From: Diphasiastrum complanatum
Taxonomy: Eukaryota; Streptophyta; Lycopodiopsida; Lycopodiales; Lycopodiaceae
Direction: 5' to 3'
DNA: 64,000 nucleotides
Assembly: GCA_029204225.1 (NCBI GenBank)
Contig: CM055108.1
Span: 47,171,486-47,235,485 of the forward strand
The position numbers and the translations under genes were made by a program. Every line of letters starts with the position of its first letter. Within the stretch, counting starts at the first letter, position 1. The notes beneath the pieces were generated by a model. The model saw nothing but the letters and a program-made list of their open reading frames with translations, did not search any database and was not told the DNA's origin. Of the stretch, positions 11,116 through 22,689 are shown in pieces.

Positions 11116-11120
11116 AACAC

Positions 11121-11564
11121 TAATGCAATTTGTATGTAGATGATGATCATTATAACAAACAACAAAAGAGACTTATCATAGACAGACATTGTACATGCTT
11201 TCACGCATCGATTCTTTCTTTCAAACTGATTGTCAGTAATAAGCTCAAGCTTTTACAAAGCAAAGTTAGCTTCTTGAGCATGACGGAGTCGTCCACAATT
11301 GTCTTGTGTGCACATCATCAATATGACTTGTATTTACATATACATTAATTTGAATCAAGTACTATCTTGTTATTGCATTCAGATCTTTGTCAATGTTGCA
11401 TGCCTTTGCTATTTCGTTTTTTTAACTCTCTTACTATTTTGTATTAATGTCTGCTCTTCTTGCTTTCGCAAAGCGCAAACAAATTTTATGTTCTCCTGGG
11501 TGATCCATTGTGATCCGCGCAGTAGTGTACGCATCGATGAGATTTCCACCAACATCTCCCAACA
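11121..11564 (+). mobile_element. Old Copia LTR (family III), right fragment
   Basis: Continuation of the LTR begun at 4705, ending CATCTCCCAACA at 11564. It matches D 50694-51138 inverted, and B 16529-16830 inverted. Directly after it comes TAGTATTGGAGCC, close to the Met-tRNA primer site, which fixes the orientation: this is a 5' LTR on the plus strand. Confidence 0.8.
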
Positions 11565-11577
11565 TAGTATTGGAGCC
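11565..11577 (+). promoter_or_regulatory. Decayed Met-tRNA primer site of Copia family III
   Basis: TAGTATTGGAGCC adjoins the LTR end and differs at a few bases from TGGTATCAGAGCC. Copy B has the variant TAGTATCGGAGCC. Position and similarity support a primer binding site. Confidence 0.7.
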
Positions 11578-11717
11578 ATTTTTATAGCTTGATGAGCTTC
11601 CCACAGAACCTAGTTCTATCAGCCCATAGAATAATAGTTTTCTTGTTCTATAAATAGCATTAGATTTTCATTCTTAAGTCATTGATAGTTATTAGTGTCA
11701 CCCAGACTAACTTCCAG

Positions 11718-12224
11718 ATGGATTCCCAAAGCAAAGTTAGTCTCATCATGGACAAGCTTAATGGATCCAACTACCATCTGTGAAAATTTAAGATGAAAAA
11801 TGTGCTAATGGCCTAGGAGTTGTATGCAGTTGTCATAGGTGCAGAGGCAAGACCCGAAGTAGATGACACTGCAATCTCCCGATGGAAGCTGAAGGATGGC
11901 AAAGCTTTTGTGTTGATTATCCTCAACATCTCAGACACACAAATCGGCCATGTGTTTGAAGCTTAGACCTCAAAAAAAGTCTGGGACATCTTGAGCACAT
12001 TGTACGATGTGCGAGACGTACCCTTCAAGCTACACCTCAGAAGGAAATTCTACTCACTCACGATGACAAATGGTGATTCACTACAAGATCACATCAATCA
12101 AGAACCTGCTACAACGGATGGTCGTTGTCGGATCAAATAGTGACGATCAAGACACAATAATGAATTTTCTTTCAAGTTTGCCAAGCCCATATGACAACTG
12201 GGTGATGATTATCACGACACACCT
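11718..12224 (+). pseudogene. Copia family III gag fragment (copy A)
   Basis: Starts MDSQSKVSLIMDKLNGSNYH and continues with a Copia Gag N-terminal pattern (SRWKLKDGKAFVLIILNISD, then VWDILSTLYD), broken by several stops, for example directly after SNYHL. It lies about 150 bp downstream of its LTR and primer site, as expected. It ends abruptly near 12224, where a piece of Copia RNase H in the opposite orientation follows. The same abrupt joint occurs in copies B (near 15885) and D (near 50047), so it predates the duplications. It is a dead relic. Confidence 0.75.
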
Positions 12225-12371
12225 ATAGCACCTCCGCAATCCGCATCCACATAGCCACATAACTTAGGTAAACCCTCATGCTTTCTGTAGGTCAAGCCAT
12301 AATCTGAAGTGCCTTTGATATAATACAAAATGCGCTTAGCTGCCTTCCAATGCATTTCTGTAGGTGCTGCC
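12225..12371 (-). pseudogene. Copia RNase H fragment
   Basis: The minus strand encodes [20 protein letters not shown] followed by SDYGLTYRKHEGLPKLCGYV, the start of a Copia RNase H region. The same segment appears on the plus strand at about 15735-15885 and 49910-50047. It is a fragment without catalytic completeness. Confidence 0.7.
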
Positions 12372-12448
12372 AAGAAAAACGGCAAACTTCATATCTGTGT
12401 CAATCTCAAGAACCTTAATGCGGTTATGAAGAAAGACCAGTTTTCCTC
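12372..12448 (+). pseudogene. Gypsy reverse-transcriptase splinter (77 bp)
   Basis: The plus strand reads KKNGKLHICVNLKNLNAVMK then KDQFS, matching the conserved early RT block of Ty3/Gypsy (KKNGKLR.CVD...LN...KKD). It is sandwiched between two Copia fragments on the opposite strand and is absent at the matching place in the copies near 14228 and 48428, so it was added at a break in this copy. Confidence 0.6.
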
Positions 12449-12957
12449 GTAGGCTCTTCACTGAAGGCTTAGATGCTGTCCAAACCTGACGGGGTGTCTT
12501 TCCTAAGAGCACTCTTGTCAAACATCTATTATGGATGTAAGCTGCAATGGAGATAGCTTCAGCCCATAAACTCTTTGGTAATAGTGCATGAGCTAGCATG
12601 CATTTAGCTGACTCAATCAGGGTATGATTCTTCCTTTCAGCTAGACCATTCGATTGAGGCGAATTGGGAGTAATGAACTGTTGTTCGATGCCTTGGCTTT
12701 GGCAGTACTCTTTGAAATATACTCTTCATTGTTATCGGATCTCAAGGCTTTGATCTTTTTACTAGTTTCCTTATCTACACGCTCCATGAAAAATTTAAAG
12801 AGGTTGAAGGCCTCTAATTTCTTCTTGATAAACTACACAAGTATCCTTTTGGAAAATTCATCAATAAAAGTAATAAAATGCTTTGCATCCTTCAATGAAG
12901 GATTCTGCATTGTGCCACATATGTTTGTATGTACAATATCTAATAGTCCTCTAGCAA
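12449..12957 (-). pseudogene. Copia integrase fragment (family II, first copy)
   Basis: The minus strand encodes integrase core pieces: LLDIVHTNICGTMQNPSLKD, ITFIDEFSKRILV, IKALRSDNNEEYIS and then MLAHALLPKSLWAEAISIAA. These align with the Copia rve domain (first Asp position changed to Asn in HTNICG, second Asp in RSDNNEEY). Frames shift between pieces. It abuts a gag piece of the opposite strand at about 12958, an inverted joint repeated in the copies at 14062 and 48373. Confidence 0.75.
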
Positions 12958-13165
12958 CAGTTAGAATTAAAGTAAAAGGTGATGAGAGAAGACCGCCAAA
13001 TGAAGAGGATATCAAAGTGTTCGATAAGAAGGTGAGGAAAGCTTTGACCTTCATTAACTTGTCAGTGAAAGATCACATCATTACTCACATTTGTGATGCG
13101 GTTACACCTAGACAAGCATGGGATGTGCTAAAGGAGTAGTTCAAGATGTCAAATCCATCAAGAAT
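12958..13165 (+). pseudogene. Copia family II gag fragment
   Basis: The plus strand encodes KGDERRPPNEEDIKVFDKKV and continues KALTFINLSVKDHIITHICD, AVTPRQAWDVLKE, a Copia Gag (UBN2-like) segment, ended by a stop at 13137 and cut off near 13165. Nearly identical segments occur at 14750 and 48950. It is a fragment. Confidence 0.7.
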
Positions 13166-14040
13166 CAGAGAGCACATCTACAATCTATCTACCAAACTAT
13201 CTTAGGAAATTAGGGAATAATGTAATGACAAGATTAAGCTACTCAACAAGAAACAAAAAACAAAAAACTAGCTTCCTAACAGCATTCTAGAAACTCAAGG
13301 ATCAAGAAACACTGACGCTTGGAATACCCAAGAACAATCAAGAACATGATTGCTAGAGAGTATGCAAATCAGATCCACAATCTCAGCCTCTATAGTTTAC
13401 CTGTATGCTGAAACTAAAAAATCAAGAAACAAGAAAGTTACTCCACATCTACATTCCACAAGCAACAGAGTAAGCAAGAAATATAATTAATCCACAAACA
13501 CAAAAGAAATCAGAACATGCTCATAGAAATTTCAATCATGAAGATTGCCATGAATAAGGAGCTTCACAATTGTCAAGAACTCGTGAAAGATATTCTTTTA
13601 TTCACTCAAGAGGAATTGACAATACAATCAAAGCTCCCTCACAAGAGAGGGGGGGCCTTAAATAAGCAAGAAGGCTGCCCATGTGGAGTTCAAGTGGCAA
13701 TTCCACTAATTTGGAAATTACAATTGGAAAAAGTCCTTCCACTAGTGGTCACCATCAAAAGGTGGCTCACTCTAATTATTTAAGGGGTCTACACTATTTA
13801 CAATGCCTAGGAAATATTAATAGCTTCTACATGGTCGTTCCTTCTCTGGGATACACCATGTAGGCACACATAGATAATAACTGTCATCCTAGCTAGTAAT
13901 CCTCGGCTCTCATACTCGGCTCTTAGCTTCTTCTGCTCTCCTCCTTCTGAGACCTCCTCGGTCATGGGTGAGAGATAATCTATGTCTTCAGCTTGGCTCG
14001 ACATCTGGAGATTCTCTGAAATCCACTAACAAGGAGTGAT
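13166..14040. repeat. Non-coding repeat block Y (first copy)
   Basis: About 875 bp that recurs in the same orientation at 47036-47960 with scattered substitutions. It begins AGAGAGCACATCTACAATC and holds no convincing coding frame. Its place between Copia gag and integrase pieces suggests LTR or leader sequence of one of the mosaic elements, but I could not find a primer site or terminal TG...CA pair, so the nature is open. Confidence 0.6.
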
Positions 14041-14749
14041 TCAGCTGGCAGTGACCAGCAATCACATCTGAACTCCATCCGAATTGCATTTCATCGTATG
14101 CTTCGCTTTCGTGATTCCTTCGATCGATTTAGAGAAAGTGTAGCCAACAAGGATGGTTCTGAGACTTTGGAAGTCAAATTTCTTCCTTGTCTCCTTGAGA
14201 TGTGCGCATAAGCGATGCATTAATACTCGTAGGCTCTTCACTGAAGGCTTAGATGTTGTCCAAACCTCACGGGGTGTCTTTCCTAAGAGTGCTCTTGTCA
14301 AACATCTGTTCTGGATGTAAGTTGCAATGGAGATAGCTTCAGCCGAGAAACTCTTTGGTAATAATGCATGAGCTAGCATGCATTTAGCTGACTCAATCAG
14401 GTTATGATTCTTCCTCTCAGCTAGCCCATTCGATTGAGACGAATAGGGAGTAATGAACTACTGTTTGATGCCTTGGCTTTGGCAGTACTCCTTGAGATAT
14501 ACTCTTCATTGTTATCGGATCTCAAGGCTTTGATATTTTTACTAGTTTCTTTATCTACACGCTCCTTGAAAAATTTAAAGAGGTTGAAGGCCTCTGATTT
14601 CTTCTTGATAAAATACACAACTATCCTTTTGGAAAATTCATCAATAGAAGTAATAAAATACTTTGCATCCTTCAATGAAGGATTCTGCATTGTGCCACAT
14701 ATGTCTGTATGTACAATATCTAATAGTCCTCTAGCAACGGTTAGAATTA
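14041..14749 (-). pseudogene. Copia integrase fragment (family II, second copy)
   Basis: A longer and less broken copy of the 12449-12957 fragment. The minus strand keeps the first catalytic Asp (LLDIVHTDICGTMQNPSLKD) and the second (ALRSDNNEEY), then the MLAHALLPKSFSAEAISIAT segment. The frame breaks where the catalytic Glu would be (around NSSSLLPIRLNRM). It lies head-to-head with the gag frame starting near 14750. Confidence 0.75.
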
Positions 14750-15885
14750 AAGTAGAAGGTGATGAGAGAAGACCGCCAAATGAAGTGGATATCAAAGTGG
14801 TCGAGAAGAGGGTGAGGAAAGCTTTGACCTTCATTAACTTGTCAGTGAAAGATCACATCATTACCCACATTTGTGTTGCGGTTACACCTAGACAGACATG
14901 GGATGTGCTAAAGGAGTAGTTCGAGACGTCAAATCCATCAAGAATCATGTTTTTGAAGTCAAAACTGAATAGTGCCTGCATGGAACAAGGAGAGCACATC
15001 CAGACGTACATGTACCAAAATTAAGACAATGAGGGTTGATGTTGAGCTGGTGCACAATGCATCGTGCGACATTGTAGAACCTTATCAAAAGTTTGCATCA
15101 AGAGAAAGATTGCCAACCTTTGACGAGCTCACAAGAATCTTGATGCAGGTGGAGCAACGACGAGAAATGGTGAAAGCTAGATGTCAAAACACTGACGATC
15201 AAGCACTTGTGACACGCCAAAGGCAAGACAAAGGCAAGGACAAGAAGAAGTCTAAGCAGCAGTTTGCCAAGACTTAAGATGATGAGGGATTTTCCAGCAA
15301 GACCAAGGATAAAGGCAAGTGCTTCCATTGCGGCAAGAAGGGCCATTGGAAGAGTGAATGTTGCTTTGATTGCTCTTTATGTTGATGACTTTATTATCAC
15401 GAGAAATAATCAAGAGATGATAGACATGATCAAGAAAGACCTCATGGAAGAATTTGAGATGACAGATCTCAACCTAATGCATTATTGCCTTGGAGGACAT
15501 GAAGTGGGTTTAACACAAGTGAAGTATGTCAGAGAGTTGTTGCACAGGTTCAGGTTGTAGGATTGCAAGCCAATGAACACTCCTATTGAATTAGGTAAAA
15601 AGCTTTCTAAGCTTGACGAGTCATAACCATTTGATGCTACGATGTTTTATAGGTAGTTAGTAGGGAGTTTGATTTACCTTACCACGACTAGACCAGATAT
15701 ATGCTATGATGTTGATATTGTAAGTCAGTTTATGGCAGCACCTACAGAAATGCATTGGAAGGCAGCTAAGCGCATTTAAAGGCACTTCAGATTATGGCTT
15801 GACTTATAGGAAGCATGAGGGTTTACCTAAGTTATGTGGCTATGTGGATGCGGATTGCAGAGGTGCTATAGGTGTGTTGTGGTAA
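14750..15885 (+). pseudogene. Copia family II gag-RT-RNase H with large internal deletion (copy B)
   Basis: Reads gag (VKDHIITHICVAVTPRQTWD), then a lysine-rich linker and a CCHC knuckle (CFHCGKKGHWKSEC), and then passes straight into reverse transcriptase (LIALYVDDFIITRNNQEMID, YVDD intact), connection ([17 protein letters not shown]) and RNase H ([12 protein letters not shown]). Protease, integrase and the front of RT are missing. Stops and frameshifts occur, for example after HRFRL at 15558-15560. Copy D keeps protease but lacks RT, so the two copies lost different internal parts of a longer ancestor. Confidence 0.75.
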
Positions 15886-16376
15886 TCATCACCCAGTTGT
15901 CATATGGGCTTGGCAAACTTGAAAGAAAATTCATTATTGTGTCTTGATCGTCAATATCTGATCTGACAACGGCCATTTGTTGTAGCAGGTTCTTGATTGA
16001 TGTGATTTTGTAGTGAATCATCATTTGTCATTGTGAGTGAGTAGAATCTCCTTCTGAGGTGTAGCTTGAAGGCTACGTCTCGCACATCGTACAATGTGCT
16101 CAAGATGTCCCAGACTTTTTTGAGGTCTAAGCTTCAAACACATGGCCGATTTGTGTGTCTGAGATGTTGAGGATAATCAGCACAAAAGCTTTGCCATCCT
16201 TCAGCTTCCATCGGGAGATTGTAGTGTCGTCTACTTCGGGTCTTGCCTCTGCACCTATGACAACATCATACAACTTCTCAGCCATTAGCACATTTTTCAT
16301 CTTAAATTTTCACAGATGGTAGTTGGATCCATTAAGCTTGTCCATGATGAGACTGACTTTGCTTTGGGGATCCATC
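15886..16376 (-). pseudogene. Copia family III gag fragment (copy B)
   Basis: Inverted match of 11718-12224, with the same MDPQSKVSLIMDKLNGSNYH-like start near 16370 and the same breakpoint near 15886. Multiple stops. Together with 11565-12371 it forms the two arms of an inverted repeat around about 14 kb. Confidence 0.7.
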
Positions 16377-16528
16377 TGAAAGTTAGTCTAGGTGACACTA
16401 ATAACTATCAATGACTTAAGAATGAAAATCTAATGCTATTTATAGAACATAAAAACTATTATTCTATGGGCTAATAGAACTAGGTTCTGTGGGAAGCTCA
16501 TCAAGCTATAAAAATGGCTCCGATACTA

Positions 16529-16830
16529 TGTTGGGAGACGTTGGTGGAAATCTCATCGATGCATACACTACTGCGCGGATCACAATGGATCACCCAGGCG
16601 AACACAAAATCTGTTTGCGCTTTGCGAAAGCAAGAAGAGCATACATTAATACAAAATAGTAAGAGAGTAAAAAAAAATGAAATAGCAAAAGCATGCAACA
16701 TTGACAAAGATCTGAATGCAATAACAAGATAGTACTTGATTCAAATTAATGTATATAAAAATACAAGTCATATTGATGATGTGCGCACAAGACAATTGTG
16801 GGCGACACCGTCATGCTCAAGAAGCTAACT
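16529..16830 (-). mobile_element. Old Copia LTR (family III), truncated copy B
   Basis: Starts TGTTGGGAGACG on the plus strand (the 3' end of a minus-strand 5' LTR), preceded by the primer-site remnant GGCTCCGATACTA. It stops at about 16830, where copy B jumps directly to RING-gene upstream sequence (TTTGGCATCAGCAC). Copy D has about 1.7 kb between the same two points, so copy B carries a deletion that removed the LTR start and the RING promoter. Confidence 0.75.
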
Positions 16831-17013
16831 CTTTGGCATCAGCACATTATAAGGTTTGTCTAAAAAGCATCCGCTTGATGCGATAATTGATGTCGATTAT
16901 AAGGAGCTAACTGCTTTTTCTCAGTTCATTTAGTTAACTATCTCTTCGGTAACACAGAGCGAAACAAGCTACCTTCTCAAGGCATCTCAAATGTGGTCAT
17001 CTCTTCCATCTCG
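16831..17013 (+). pseudogene. RING gene copy B, exon 1 remnant
   Basis: Upstream sequence of the RING gene followed by only the last 28 nt of exon 1 (16986-17013, CTCAAATGTGG...CTCG) and an intact donor GTAAGT. The start codon and first RING cysteines are deleted, the joint lying at GGCAT/CTCAAATG. This copy cannot encode the protein. Confidence 0.75.
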
Positions 17014-19776
17014 GTAAGTTAGTATTATTGCTTTATTGCTTTAAGGCCTGTTTTCTCTCAATGATTTTCTGGACCACAAATTTGAATGCATATTGGCACC
17101 AAAAGAATGCATTTGAAAAATATGACTCGAGATTTTTTAGTAGATAACCTATACATTAACATTTGTTTGCAAGTAATCCTAAGAGCATTTACTTCTATTC
17201 TCAAAGTTCTTCGATGTAGTCATTTTCAATGATTTTCAATGATTGGTTAGGTAAAATAGCTAGTGATTTATATGCCTAGTATTCTTCTAAGTTTTGGTTA
17301 GCTCTAGTAAAATTTTGTGGGTAAATGATAGGCAATCTTCACTTTTTGTGCATCTTTGGGTGCTTTCTATTGTTGGGTATTCCAAACATTGATTTTTCTA
17401 CAAGGAAAATCAATTATAGGCTTTGGTATGATTAACTGGTCGGAGCTCCACATGCATAAATAGAATTGAAAATTCTCTTAGCTAGTTTTAGGATAGTAGT
17501 TCTCCATTTGCTTCTCAAAAGATGTAAACATAGTGTTTTATAGATTTGATTAAGTGTCATAGGCCCTATTCATCAAACATTCACGTAACAATTGTATCGC
17601 TTTCATGGAAATTGGATAACTATCACAATATTCTCATTTGTTGTCAAATCTGAAGCAAGTGAAAGGCCCATGGAAAATACAATAGACGATTCAACTTTTG
17701 GAGGCCTTTTGATAAGCATTAACGATGATGGTCTAAGACTTCTCGCATAGTCTCCATAGGGTTGAATATTGCATTTCTCCTAATACCTATGTTATGTAGA
17801 CAACATCAACATATAATAAAGATGATGGTCAAAGACTTTGCAGGTGGACTCAAAATAATTGAAGATTGCATGTCTCCCATGTTATGTCGAATATTATCCT
17901 AGATGTCTCTATGTAAATTTGTGAAATTGGATATATTCTAATTTCACAAATAGATATTTGAAGATGGTACGAACAATTGTCTCCTATGTTCTATAGGGTA
18001 TTCTCCTAGACATAACATTATAATAAAGATGATGGTCTAAGACTTTGGGTGTGGAATCAATAGAGTTGAAGATTGCTCTTCTCTCATGTTATGTCAAATA
18101 TTTATCCTAGACATAACATCAAATGTTTATTGAAAATGCATGCTTGTTATGAACATTTGAAGATGGTGGTACGAACAATTGTTGCATGAGTTATGTCCCC
18201 ACCAGCCTAGATTTTTGAAAATGGAATGATGGATATTCTAACTCATAGGTGAAATTGGTAAGAAGTTTAGCATGTACATAAATTTTGTTGACATAAATCA
18301 CATGATAATCTATTCGTTTTGTTAAATTGTAGATGTTAATTGTTTATTTCTTGCACACGACGAAGCATAACATAGAGCGAAGATGTTTTTTTTTTTTATA
18401 ATTTGGTCTTTTAATGTGCTGTCATCACATATGAAAATGTTTATGTTATTGGGTACATGTGGACATAAGATCCTCAAGAAAAGTGTAATCAACTGTAAGG
18501 GAAAGCATCTCGTCAATATGCCTCCAACCGAGATTGAGTTCTCTTGAAAGAAGGAACAAAAAACGTGATTCTAAAACATCACTCTTGTGAATCCAACCAG
18601 CTGTCCAATTCAATGGTGCTTGAGGACCTATAATGGATAGGAATAGAGCAAAGAAATGATGAACTTGGCATGAGTATGCCATGAAAATATACAAGTGGGA
18701 ATCGAAAATATGTTTTTCTTTTTTACAATATACATAAAAATAGCTTTTGGACGAAACAAACACAAGCACAAAAAGAAGTGAAATCAAATCAACATAGAAG
18801 ATGACAAAAATGAAATGGTAAGACAATGAAAATAAACACTGGTCAAAATTTTGGAAGTTGGAAATCTAATTAAGTGGCTCCGAAGCACAACTAGTATAAA
18901 AGTATGTAACATAATTGCACATTTTGTTTTGGAATGCATTTCGGGTAATCCCGTTAGGGTTTCTGAGAACGTGCATTAAAATTATTATTTTTTGGGTTTT
19001 AAAGAAAGGAATAGAAATTTTGGCTTTTTTTTGTTCTATCGCATTGTCAACTTTTTTAGGTTGTTTGAAATGTTTTTTTCTTGCTTTTTTTTATGTCTTT
19101 TTTCAAAGTTTTGATTTTTTTTTAAGGAAAAAAAGGTGTTCTAGAACATTGGTACGTAATATATAATAAGAAGCTATTGAGGGAGCGGACTCTTGTCTAG
19201 ATCTTTGGTCCACACAAAAACACTAAGAGACTGAAAAAGAACTGCTACAAACCTCAAAATTGTATACCAGAAATCAGCAAGTGTTTATGAAGCCAGATCA
19301 CTATAGAAACTCTTCAAAATAGGCGCTAGATGCCAATAGATGTTGCCCATATGTTGTGAAAATTGGCCTGCAAGAAAAGTACTCAAAGTGTGAGAATACC
19401 TTAAAATGGTAGATGCTTGATGTCAATTTAAGATGTCCTTTGTCATCCTAACTTTTCTTGGTTATGCAACTACTTTCAATCATAGATTAAGTATATTTTT
19501 ATTTAGATCAACTGCTAACTAGTTTTTGAATGATGTGTGTTTCCCGAGATGGAAAGCTTGGTAATTCCTTTTAGATGGAGTGACTACTTCTAATTTTCGT
19601 TGAGCATATGAAATCTAAGCAATTCTTAAGGGGAATTCATTCAAGGTTTTTTTTTTTGTGGATTAATTCTTTTATGAATTTCATGGTTTTTATCTATCCC
19701 TAAAGTATCCTTTGAATACCCTAAACACTCAAATACATTTTCAATTTTTTAAATTTTTTAAATAAAAAGAAACAAT
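17014..19776 (+). other. RING gene copy B, intron 1 with a copy-specific insert
   Basis: Matches copy D intron 1 (52983-55850) with two differences. B has about 165 bp of extra partly duplicated sequence near 17811-17975 (repeated AATAAAGATGATGGTC phrases), and about 815 bp at 18493-19308 that is absent from D at 55389. The 815-bp piece has no recognised coding motif and I found no target duplication, so insertion in B and deletion in D are both possible. A 126-codon frame on its minus strand (18446-18826) lacks any domain I know. Confidence 0.55.
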
Positions 19777-20594
19777 TGTTGGGGGTTTTCCCAACAAAGT
19801 GTAATAAATAAAATCATTCAATAAAATGTGTTGCGAGAGCATGACATCCTGCACACGTAAGCCCATGGCCCAATGAGCATGCAAGCAAAGTTGTAAATAA
19901 AATAAACTTGACTTGGGCCTTGGATTTAAAATAAAACTAGAGGCCAAAGTCATTTTTAAACTTAGAGATTATTTTTTAGAATTGGGTCCAGATTGGGACT
20001 CACATGAATCTTGTGATTACCAATGTACTTTTTGTGCACCCTTGGATCAAGTTGGTTTCAAGATGAATGGATAAGATCATTGTGAATATTAGCCAATAGG
20101 ATTGAGGGGCAAGGGCCTTCCATATTTTATAAAAAGACACCATTTGTACACTATTTTCATGCTTAATGAGAAGGAGGAAACTCTACCAATTTTGGAAGAG
20201 AAGCATCCTCATTTGCAATTCAATGCTTGCTATTACTTTTGTTGTTTTCTATTGCTTTCAAGTTCATGCTTTTTGGTTTCAATATTTTATGTTTCTCCTT
20301 TAGCAAGTACAATGTGCATTTGAGCTAACCTCCAGCCTCCCTCTATCTCTCTCTTCTATCTTCTTTCCCCTCCATCTTTTCTAATCATCCCCTTCCTTTC
20401 ACCTACAATCATGATGAATGTTAGTGTAGAGGAGTAGAGTTAAGGGAGAGTAGTGTTAGTGGTGAGTAGAGTTAAGGGAGAAAGTAGGAAACTAACTGAA
20501 AAATAGCATCTATGCATAGTTGAGTACCTATTCAGTGATCTAACCCTTGTTGACAGGCGGGAGGACTATACTACGCGAGATCGTCGACCCTACA
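19777..20594 (+). mobile_element. Solo Gypsy LTR with target duplication
   Basis: An 818-bp unit reading TGTTGGGGGTTTTCCC... to ...GAGATCGTCGACCCTACA, flanked by the 5-bp duplication ACAAT (19772-19776 and 20595-20599). No internal region lies beside it, so it is a solo LTR left by LTR-LTR recombination. The same LTR family occurs at 21569-22386 (plus) and 33135-33953 (minus). Copy D (near 55850) lacks it, so it inserted after the D lineage split. Confidence 0.9.
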
Positions 20595-20599
20595 ACAAT

Positions 20600-21568
20600 A
20601 GATACTATTTTATTTGTTCAAGGTTATTTTCGAAACATGAGTAACCCTTTTTCAAGAATTGATTTGAATAGGTAACTCTACTTGTCGGATTTTCAATATT
20701 CTTTTGACTACTAGACAAATAAAATGATTAAATCCATAGCGATATTTTGCACTATGCTTGACACAAACAACCTTGTCCATTTTAGGAAGAGGAGCGTGCT
20801 AGTTATGGTTAGAAAACCAACCTTTAAACCCAAGTGCTACAGATGATACCCTTTGCAAATATTATTTTGGCTTTACAGAGTTGGAATATGAAGACCTTAC
20901 ATGCATGAGAAGCTTGTATGTAGTTGTCTTTAATGCATGCAATATATATGACTTTGCCATCCTAGAAATATAACTAGTGACTCCTATTATTACCAGTTAG
21001 CATCACACTTGTTTGTAGTCCACATTGTTTTACCTCTTAGTATGTGGACAAGTACTTTTAGGTAATATAGAATTTTTCCTTTGAAATTTGTAGTTATGTA
21101 TAATCATTTTTTGTGCCTTTCTTCCTTTTTGTTCTGCATGAGCAAGCTGCATCAAGGGGAGAACATCTATGGGCATTTTGAGTTATACAAATGATAAGAA
21201 GAGAAAGATTGCATATTTATAGTGGATCTTCTTTTTCAATGTGGGTCCGTCCATTTCTTTTTTATTTTATTCGAAAAGACTTTTCTTTCTTCAATTTCCC
21301 AAAGTAGCCTTAAGCATGTCGAACACCTTTTTTTGTACTCTCCCATCCCACGATAGAGATGCATGACATATGATGTTTTCATTTTCACTAATAACTAGAA
21401 AGGATCCTCTCTTCCCAAAGGAACATAGCTGGGCGCAAACCAAAAATCCTTGTGTACAAGTTGAGATTGTTACATACTTCAATGAGTGCCTAAGAAACTT
21501 GCAAATGTAATGTATGCATTGAGTTCAAACTTATTGGCAAGTGGCAACTTACTAAGGGCAGTGGGTAC
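20600..21568 (+). other. RING gene copy B, further intron 1 sequence
   Basis: Matches D 55853-56896 and, inverted, C 32170-33130. No gene is seen. A 63-codon frame (21291-21482 minus) recurs in C (32242-32433) with a few changes, but D is disrupted there by an insertion (AATTAAGC) and no domain is recognisable; I treat it as intron. At its right end about 45 bp is missing between two GCAGTG words relative to C and D. Confidence 0.55.
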
Positions 21569-22386
21569 TGTTGGGGGTACTCCCAACAAAGCGTAAATAA
21601 ATAAAATCATTCAATAAAATGTGTTGCGAGGGCATAGCATCTTGCGCGCATAAGCCCATGGCCCAATGAGCACACAAGTAAAGTTGTAAATAAAATAAAC
21701 TTGACCTGGGCCTTGGAATTAAAATAAAACTAGAGGCCCAAAGTCATTTTTAAACTTAGAGATTATTTTTTAGAGTTGGGTCCAAATTGGGACTCACATG
21801 AATCTTGTGATTACCAATGTACTTTTTGTGGACCCTTGGATCAAGTTGGGTCCAAGATGAATGGATAGGATCATTGTGAATATTAGCCAATAGGATTGAG
21901 GGGCAAGGGCCTTCCCCATTTTATAAAAAGGCACAATTTGTAAACTATTTTCATGCTTAATGAGAAGGAGGAAACTCTACCAATTTTGGAAGAGAAGCAT
22001 CCTCATTTGCAATTCAATGCTTGCTATTACTCTTGTTGTTTTCTATTGCTTTCAAGTTCATGCTTTTTGGTTCCAATATTTTATGTTTCTCCTTTAGCAA
22101 GTACAATGTGCATTTGAGCTAACCTCCAGCCTCCCTCTATCTCTCTCTTCTATCTTCTTTCCCCTCCATCTTGTCTAATCATCCCCTTCCTTTCACCTAC
22201 AATCATGATGAATGTTAGTGTAGAGGAGTAGAGTTAAGGGAGAGTAGTGTTAGTGGTGAGTAGAATTAAGGGAGAAAGTAGGAAACTAACTAAAATAGCA
22301 TCTATGCATAGTTAGGTACCTATCCAGTGATCTAACACTTGTTGACAGGTGGGAGGGCTATACTACGCGAGATCATCGACCCTACA
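21569..22386 (+). mobile_element. Gypsy 5' LTR
   Basis: An 818-bp LTR of the same family as the solo LTR at 19777, from TGTTGGGGGTACTCCC to CGACCCTACA. It is followed at once by a primer site and a gag-containing internal region, so it is a 5' LTR. The matching 3' LTR in this orientation is not found in the window. Confidence 0.88.
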
Positions 22387-22408
22387 GTGGCGTCGATGCC
22401 CGGGATAG
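22387..22408 (+). promoter_or_regulatory. Gypsy primer binding site
   Basis: TGGCGTCGATGCCCGGGATA, one base after the LTR end, resembles the plant Gypsy primer sites of the form TGGCGCCGTTGCCGGGGA. The precise tRNA is not certain. Confidence 0.7.
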
Positions 22409-22689
22409 ATTTTTATAATTAGTTTAGCTGTATTTTAGCTATTTTCTTGCGTTTTAGAGTAGTTCTAGGTAGATTTTTGGGTGTTTTGAGTTAGTTTTCT
22501 ATATTTTTTTTGTATTTGGACTGTTCACAGCTAGTGGAGGAGGTGTGAGAGGGTAGAGGAGGCCCTGAACAGCCTCTAAGGGCTTGAAACCCAAACCAAC
22601 TAGCCAAAAAACCCAAAAAACATACCAATCTGTATTTTGGAGGAAAAAAGAGCCCAAAATCTTATCAGATTTTATATCTCTAGAATCAG

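Noticed and set aside
12654-13139. 161-codon plus-strand frame seen three times (also 14434-14919 and 48634-49203)
   Set aside because: Its first two thirds are the antisense of the Copia integrase fragment; only the last third, from about 12958, is genuine gag. The frame is a product of the inverted joint.
18915-19166. 83-codon hydrophobic frame
   Set aside because: It is a T-rich low-complexity stretch (poly-Phe and Leu) in intron DNA, and the surrounding 815 bp is absent from copy D.
21291-21482. 63-codon frame repeated at 32242-32433
   Set aside because: The matching place in copy D has an 8-bp insertion breaking it, and it lies in an intron; it is duplicated DNA, not a gene.
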